NCBI GenBank assembly: GCA_965276955.1
Contig: CBDIBP010000005.1
Span: 1 to 64,000, forward strand
Source of the DNA: JABDEZ01 sp965276955
GTDB taxonomy: Bacteria > Bacteroidota > Bacteroidia > Chitinophagales > Chitinophagaceae
Direction: 5' to 3'
DNA: 64,000 nucleotides
Shown: one piece after another, positions 60,388-64,000 of the stretch
How the letters are laid out: every line of letters starts with the position of its first letter
Position numbering within the stretch: position 1 is the first letter of the stretch
The notes under the pieces: generated by a model
Seen by the model: the letters and a program-made list of their open reading frames with translations, nothing else
Databases searched by the model: none
Told to the model about the DNA's origin: nothing
Translations under genes and position numbers: made by a program

Positions 60388-61299
60388 CTATTGAAAACGA
60401 GGATGGTATTTCTCCAGCGTCTGGCGTAGATAGCTTCGGTCGAGGTGTGTATATATCTCTGTTGTGGTTATGCTTTTGTGGCCCAGCATTTCCTGCACGG
60501 CGCGCAGATCGGCACCGGCCTCTACCAGGTGCGTAGCGAAGGAATGGCGCAGCGTATGGGGGTGCACATTTGCAGGAAGCCCGCTTTTAGCCGCAAGGTC
60601 CTTTAGTATCATAAATATCATCACCCGGGAGAGTATGGTACCCCGGCGGTTGAGGAAGAGAATATCCTCATTGCCGGCTTTTATTTTGGGCAATTGTGAT
60701 CGCACATGATCGCGATATAGTTTGATCTGTGTAATGGCCGTACTGCCTATCGGAACTAATCTTTCTTTGTTGCCCTTACCGGTCACTTTTATAAATTCTA
60801 TGTCCAGGTACATGTCGCTGAGGCGCAGGTTCACGGTCTCGCTTACCCGCAGGCCGCAACTATACATGGTCTCCAGTATGGCGCGGTTGCGCTGGCCTTC
60901 CGGTGTGCTGTGGTCTATGGCGGTAAACAGCATTTCTACGTCCTTTATGCTGAGCACATCGGGTAACGATCGTTTTTGTTTGGGCGCCTCCATTAGTTCT
61001 GTAGGGTCGCGGGTTATTATCTCTTCCAGCAGTAAGTAGCGGAAGAATGACTTGATGCCACTGAGTATGCGTGACTGTGTTGCCGCCGATAATTCGAGTT
61101 CATTGATCACTGCAATAAATGATCGCAGATGGTCCATGTCAATATCTTGTATGCCTATGCGAGGGTGTGCTTCCTGTATATGGCGCTGCAGCATATACAC
61201 ATCATGCAGGTAAGCTTCTATGGTGTTATCGGCCATAGAGCGTTCCAGTTGCAGGTAGGCTTTAAATCCCTTTATGTATGGTTCCCAGTTCGTGCCCAA
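60388..61299 (-). CDS. xerD: Tyrosine recombinase XerD
   Basis: A 303-residue site-specific recombinase that, with XerC where present, resolves chromosome dimers at dif. N-terminal SAM-like core-binding domain (about 5-95, LERSMADNTIEAYLHDV) and catalytic domain with arginine in YSCGLRVSE, lysine in VTGKGNKERLVPIG, HTLRHSFATHL (HxxR), LGHKSITTTEIYTH with the second histidine, and the nucleophilic tyrosine in that last motif. No integron or phage genes flank it, so it is the housekeeping enzyme. The frame starts with TTG at 61299, 7 bases after the MarR gene's stop codon, so the two are probably co-transcribed. Confidence 0.93.
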   Translation of the reverse strand: MGTNWEPYIKGFKAYLQLERSMADNTIEAYLHDVYMLQRHIQEAHPRIGIQDIDMDHLRSFIAVINELELSAATQSRILSGIKSFFRYLLLEEIITRDPTELMEAPKQKRSLPDVLSIKDVEMLFTAIDHSTPEGQRNRAILETMYSCGLRVSETVNLRLSDMYLDIEFIKVTGKGNKERLVPIGSTAITQIKLYRDHVRSQLPKIKAGNEDILFLNRRGTILSRVMIFMILKDLAAKSGLPANVHPHTLRHSFATHLVEAGADLRAVQEMLGHKSITTTEIYTHLDRSYLRQTLEKYHPRFQ

Positions 61300-61306
61300 A
61301 GTGTAG

Positions 61307-61759
61307 TTACCTGATGTGGTCCAGTAAAATACTTAACCGGCTTGCATCTTCTTTAGTAGTATTTGCAAATATTGTACAGAACTGATATTCTATTATGGCA
61401 TCTGCTTTTTGCAGCAGCTCGAGCCCTTTTGGGGTAATGTATACTTCTACCTGCCTGCGGTTTCCTTTGCATTCGCGGCGTTCAGCCAGTTGCTTATCCA
61501 GCAGTTTATCTATTATGCGCGATACATTGCTCATTTTTTGCAGCATCCTGCCTTGTATGTCTTGCTGGCTTATTGCAGTACCCTGTTGCCCGCGCAATAT
61601 GCGCAGTACATTATACTGGGGTTCAGATATATCCAGTTCTTTCAGTGCTATGTTCAGTTTATATTGCAGCAAGCTGCCGGTATACATGATGTTCAGTGCA
61701 GCCCTATGGTAAGGGTCACTTATCGGCTTGGATCTTATTAGTTCTTCAATAGTGATCAT
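61307..61759 (-). CDS. MarR family transcriptional regulator
   Basis: A 150-residue winged-helix regulator. Dimerisation helices at both ends, and the DNA-binding core with ISEPQYNVLRILRGQQGTA, then the recognition helix LQKMSNVSRIIDKLLDKQL and the wing RRECKGNRRQVEVYITPKG. It lies directly upstream of xerD (7-base gap) and divergent from aroQ (73 bases). The ligand and targets are unknown; regulation of its own operon is the default expectation. Confidence 0.92.
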   Translation of the reverse strand: MITIEELIRSKPISDPYHRAALNIMYTGSLLQYKLNIALKELDISEPQYNVLRILRGQQGTAISQQDIQGRMLQKMSNVSRIIDKLLDKQLAERRECKGNRRQVEVYITPKGLELLQKADAIIEYQFCTIFANTTKEDASRLSILLDHIR

Positions 61760-61832
61760 GAGCAGATGGGAAATAGTTGTTGGACAAAATTACACAATAG
61801 CAATTTGCTTATCTTGCCTCAAAATAAATAAT

Positions 61833-62273
61833 ATGCTGAAGATAGCCATTGTTAATGGACCTAACCTGAACCTGCTGGGTACCCGGGAGCCCAGTATATA
61901 TGGCAATGAGTCTTTTGACGATCGTATGGCATCGCTACGCAAACAATACCCGGGGGTGGAACTGACCTATTACCAAAGTAATGTGGAAGGGGAACTGATC
62001 AATTTTTTACATGCCTGCAGGCAAAACACACAGGCAATTGTACTGAATGCCGGAGCCTATACCCATACCAGCATAGCCATTGCAGATGCTATAGCAGCAA
62101 TTGATGTACCTGTTATAGAAGTACACATTAGCAATATACTGGCACGGGAAGATTTCCGCAAGACATCGTATATCGCATCACGGTGTGTTGGCTCTATAAG
62201 TGGTTTAGGCCTTAATGGATATGGGCTGGCCATCAGCCATTTTATGAGCATACTAATCCCTGAAACCAAGTAA
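61833..62273 (+). CDS. aroQ: 3-dehydroquinate dehydratase, type II
   Basis: A 146-residue enzyme of the shikimate pathway converting 3-dehydroquinate to 3-dehydroshikimate; the type II enzyme is a dodecamer. GPNLNLLGTREPSIYG carries the lid arginine and catalytic tyrosine, NAGAYTHTSIAIADAI the substrate-binding asparagine, and VIEVHISN the catalytic histidine. The reading frame extends upstream to 61728, but the ATG at 61833 gives the standard start MLKIAIVNGPN. Its 3' end overlaps the convergent fmt gene by 21 bases. Confidence 0.96.
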   Translation: MLKIAIVNGPNLNLLGTREPSIYGNESFDDRMASLRKQYPGVELTYYQSNVEGELINFLHACRQNTQAIVLNAGAYTHTSIAIADAIAAIDVPVIEVHISNILAREDFRKTSYIASRCVGSISGLGLNGYGLAISHFMSILIPETK

Positions 62274-63179
62274 GAAAGCGGCTATCTCCATTTTCTTTTT
62301 TCCCTCCTGTTGCAGTTCATCTATATAGAGCCACCCATCCTTGCACGGAAAGCGCAGGTAGGTCTTGTGGTCTGTTTCGTACGATCCGTATGGCTCCTCA
62401 GTATTTTCCAGTATATAATGGCTCCTGAATATTTTTATTGTTTTACCGTTAAGTGTAGTGTATGCGGTAGGGTATGGTGATAGACCACGTACCTGGTCAT
62501 TTATCTGAGTGGCAGGTTTATCCCATTCTATTTTCAAGTGTTCTTTAAATATTTTGGGTGCATGTTTCTCGTCTTCTGTGGGTAGTTGTGGCACTTCTTC
62601 TATTGTACCATCTGCCAGGCCTTGTATGGTTCGTATCAGCAGGTCGGCACCGGCTTCCATTAGTTTATCGTGCAGGGTGCCTGCATTGTCTTCGGGTGTT
62701 ATGGGCACAGTGTGCTGCATTAGTATATTGCCAGTATCAATTGCGTGCTGTAGTTTGAAGGTAGTAACACCTGTCTCGGTCTCACCGTTCATGATGGCCC
62801 AATTGATAGGGGCTGCCCCACGGTATTTTGGCAGCAGGGAGGCATGTACGTTCACAGTGCCCATAAGTGGCATGTTCCATACCTGCTCTGGCAGCATACG
62901 GAAGGCTACCACTATATGCACATCTGCTTTCAGGTCGGCCAGTTGCTGCAGAAAATCAGGCGATCTCAGTTTTTCGGGCTGCAATACGGGTATGCCTTGG
63001 GCGATGGCGTATTGCTTTACTGCTGATGCCTGTAGTTGCATGCCCCTGCCTCCGGGCTTGTCGGGTGCTGTAACGGCAGCTACTACTTGTGCACCGGTAT
63101 CTACCAGCGCTTTCATAGAAGCAACAGCGAAATCTGGAGTGCCAAAAAAAACGATCCTTAACTGAGTAAATGGTACCAT
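62253..63179 (-). CDS. fmt: Methionyl-tRNA formyltransferase
   Basis: An approximately 308-residue enzyme that formylates initiator Met-tRNA. LRIVFFGTPDFAVASMKAL at the start, formyltetrahydrofolate site VNVHASLLPKYRGAAPINWA with the catalytic Asn and His, and the Asp in HAIDTGNILMQ. The C-terminal OB-like domain (about 210-308) binds tRNA. Two in-frame ATGs exist (63185 and 63179). The -7 box TAATTTTG (minus strand, 63188-63195) lies so close that the second is preferred, with a very short leader. The 3' end overlaps aroQ by 21 bases. Confidence 0.95.
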   Translation of the reverse strand: MVPFTQLRIVFFGTPDFAVASMKALVDTGAQVVAAVTAPDKPGGRGMQLQASAVKQYAIAQGIPVLQPEKLRSPDFLQQLADLKADVHIVVAFRMLPEQVWNMPLMGTVNVHASLLPKYRGAAPINWAIMNGETETGVTTFKLQHAIDTGNILMQHTVPITPEDNAGTLHDKLMEAGADLLIRTIQGLADGTIEEVPQLPTEDEKHAPKIFKEHLKIEWDKPATQINDQVRGLSPYPTAYTTLNGKTIKIFRSHYILENTEEPYGSYETDHKTYLRFPCKDGWLYIDELQQEGKKKMEIAAFLLGFRD

Positions 63180-63187
63180 ATGCATTG

Positions 63188-63195
63188 CAAAATTA
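63188..63195 (-). promoter_or_regulatory. -7 promoter box for fmt
   Basis: TAATTTTG on the minus strand matches TAnnTTTG and ends 8 bases before the ATG at 63179. Confidence 0.4.
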
Positions 63196-63334
63196 CATGC
63201 AGTACCGGGGATTTACTAATAAACCCAATATTTGATCTATTATAAACAGATAGTAGTTAGTATTGGCTTTATATTAAACTTAAGCCTGTTATTTTTGTCT
63301 ATAATACAGTTGTATCTATAATTTGTATCTGTAA

Positions 63335-63889
63335 ATGGCCAATACGGCAAATGTTATTGACGATCATGCGTTAGTAGTTATGTTCAAAGAGGAGCATAAT
63401 AGAGAACGCGCATATACCCAGCTGGTGAAAAAATACCAGGAACGGTTGTATTGGCACATCAGGAGAATGGTGGTGGAGCATGAGGACGCCAACGATGTAT
63501 TGCAAAATGTGTTTATAAAGGTTTGGCGCAACCTGGGAGAATTTAGAGAAGAGTCGAACCTATACACCTGGCTGTACCGGATAGCTACCAATGAAACGCT
63601 GACCTGGATAAGCCAGCAGAAGAAAAGAAGCACAGTATCGATAGAGGATAATGTGTTTGCAGAAAAACTGGTGGAGCAAAGAGGATTTGATGCCAGTAAG
63701 ATAGAATGGAAGCTACAGCAGGCAATACAATCATTACCCGAAAAGCAACGTGTGGTGTTCAACCTGCGCTACTATGATGAAATGCCTTATGAGGAAATGT
63801 CCACGGTGCTGGATACTTCTGTAGGTGCGCTGAAAGCATCTTATCACCATGCGGTGAAAAAAGTAGAGGCCTTTATGATAAACGGTTAA
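63335..63889 (+). CDS. RNA polymerase sigma factor, ECF subfamily
   Basis: A 184-residue sigma-70 family protein with only regions 2 and 4. Region 2 (about 25-95) includes YQERLYWHIRRMVVEHEDANDV and the DNA-melting helix NVFIKVWRNLGEF; region 4 (about 128-180) includes LPEKQRVVFNLRYYDEMPYEEM and the recognition helix TSVGALKASYHHAVKK. It has no FecR-type anti-sigma neighbour; instead a short conserved-looking frame starts 50 bases downstream and runs off the window, as often seen with this Bacteroidota group. Confidence 0.93.
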   Translation: MANTANVIDDHALVVMFKEEHNRERAYTQLVKKYQERLYWHIRRMVVEHEDANDVLQNVFIKVWRNLGEFREESNLYTWLYRIATNETLTWISQQKKRSTVSIEDNVFAEKLVEQRGFDASKIEWKLQQAIQSLPEKQRVVFNLRYYDEMPYEEMSTVLDTSVGALKASYHHAVKKVEAFMING

Positions 63890-63938
63890 TTAATAAAATA
63901 GGTTAAACCTATTGAAGTGTCAAACAGTCAAACAATTG

Positions 63939-64000
63939 ATGAAAAAGGAAAATGACATATTAGCGGAGTTAAGAGAGTGGGGCAGTCCGCTTGCCGATAT
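63939..64000 (+). CDS. Partial gene downstream of the sigma factor (3' end outside window)
   Basis: An ATG at 63939 opens a frame reading MKKENDILAELREWGSPLAD before the window ends. Its position directly after the ECF sigma gene and its charged start, MKKENDIL followed by SPLA, resemble the small uncharacterised proteins that commonly follow such sigma factors in Bacteroidota, possibly anti-sigma factors. Only 20 residues are visible, so nothing firmer can be said. Confidence 0.5.
   Translation, partial: MKKENDILAELREWGSPLAD

Overview
The window is a chromosomal segment of a Bacteroidota bacterium, most likely from the Chitinophagaceae/Saprospiria side of the phylum. The evidence is a PorP/SprF protein and a giant surface protein with a type IX secretion C-terminal sorting domain, the uppS-bamA-ompH-ompH cluster, DUF5686, DUF1684 and DUF4468-like envelope proteins, and many promoters with the Bacteroidota -7 box TAnnTTTG. 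Genus-level placement is inference.

Layout. 1-4.5 kb: the C-terminus of SecA, a small 2TM protein, a large soluble TPR hybrid histidine kinase and a receiver protein with a C-terminal membrane helix. 4.8-11.8 kb (minus strand): a defence operon hsdM-hsdS-prrC-hsdR, that is a type I restriction-modification system with an anticodon nuclease of the PrrC family between hsdS and hsdR, in the same order as the E. coli prr locus. hsdS carries a one-base frameshift in a run of five G. 11.8-13.1 kb: a gene-free block of repeats. 13.2-20.5 kb: aspartate-type aminotransferase, acyl-CoA dehydrogenase, alpha/beta hydrolase, glycosyltransferase, RsmI-like methyltransferase and 3-methyladenine glycosylase. 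20.6-27.1 kb: PorP/SprF, uracil phosphoribosyltransferase and the envelope-biogenesis operon uppS-bamA-skp-skp. 27.2-32.3 kb (minus): metG, an RND adaptor, gpsA and a DUF1684 protein. 32.5-38.5 kb: a DUF4468-like protein, an Mrp ATPase, rluF-GNAT-DinB and a DUF2252 protein. 38.9-45.9 kb: one 2335-residue secreted adhesin-like protein. 46.2-50.7 kb: two lipoproteins, a LuxE-like enzyme, tRNA-Leu(CAG), a YiiX-like hydrolase, YraN and a phosphoglucose/phosphomannose isomerase. 50.8-64 kb: an Nramp-Usp fusion, two metallo-beta-lactamase-fold proteins, trpS, a deoxynucleoside kinase, DUF5686, AraC and MarR regulators, xerD, aroQ, fmt and an ECF sigma factor followed by a gene that runs off the end.

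Most of the window is housekeeping and envelope biogenesis. The accessory part is 4.5-13.1 kb. There, restriction and suicidal tRNA cleavage are expected to act as two layers: in the E. coli system PrrC is held silent by the restriction complex and released when a phage inhibits it. Here the nuclease triad and the tRNA-Lys recognition aspartate are intact, while the specificity subunit that should help mask the nuclease is frameshifted. That conflict is the most interesting point in the window.

All calls come from reading the sequence and from remembered family motifs; no database search was run.
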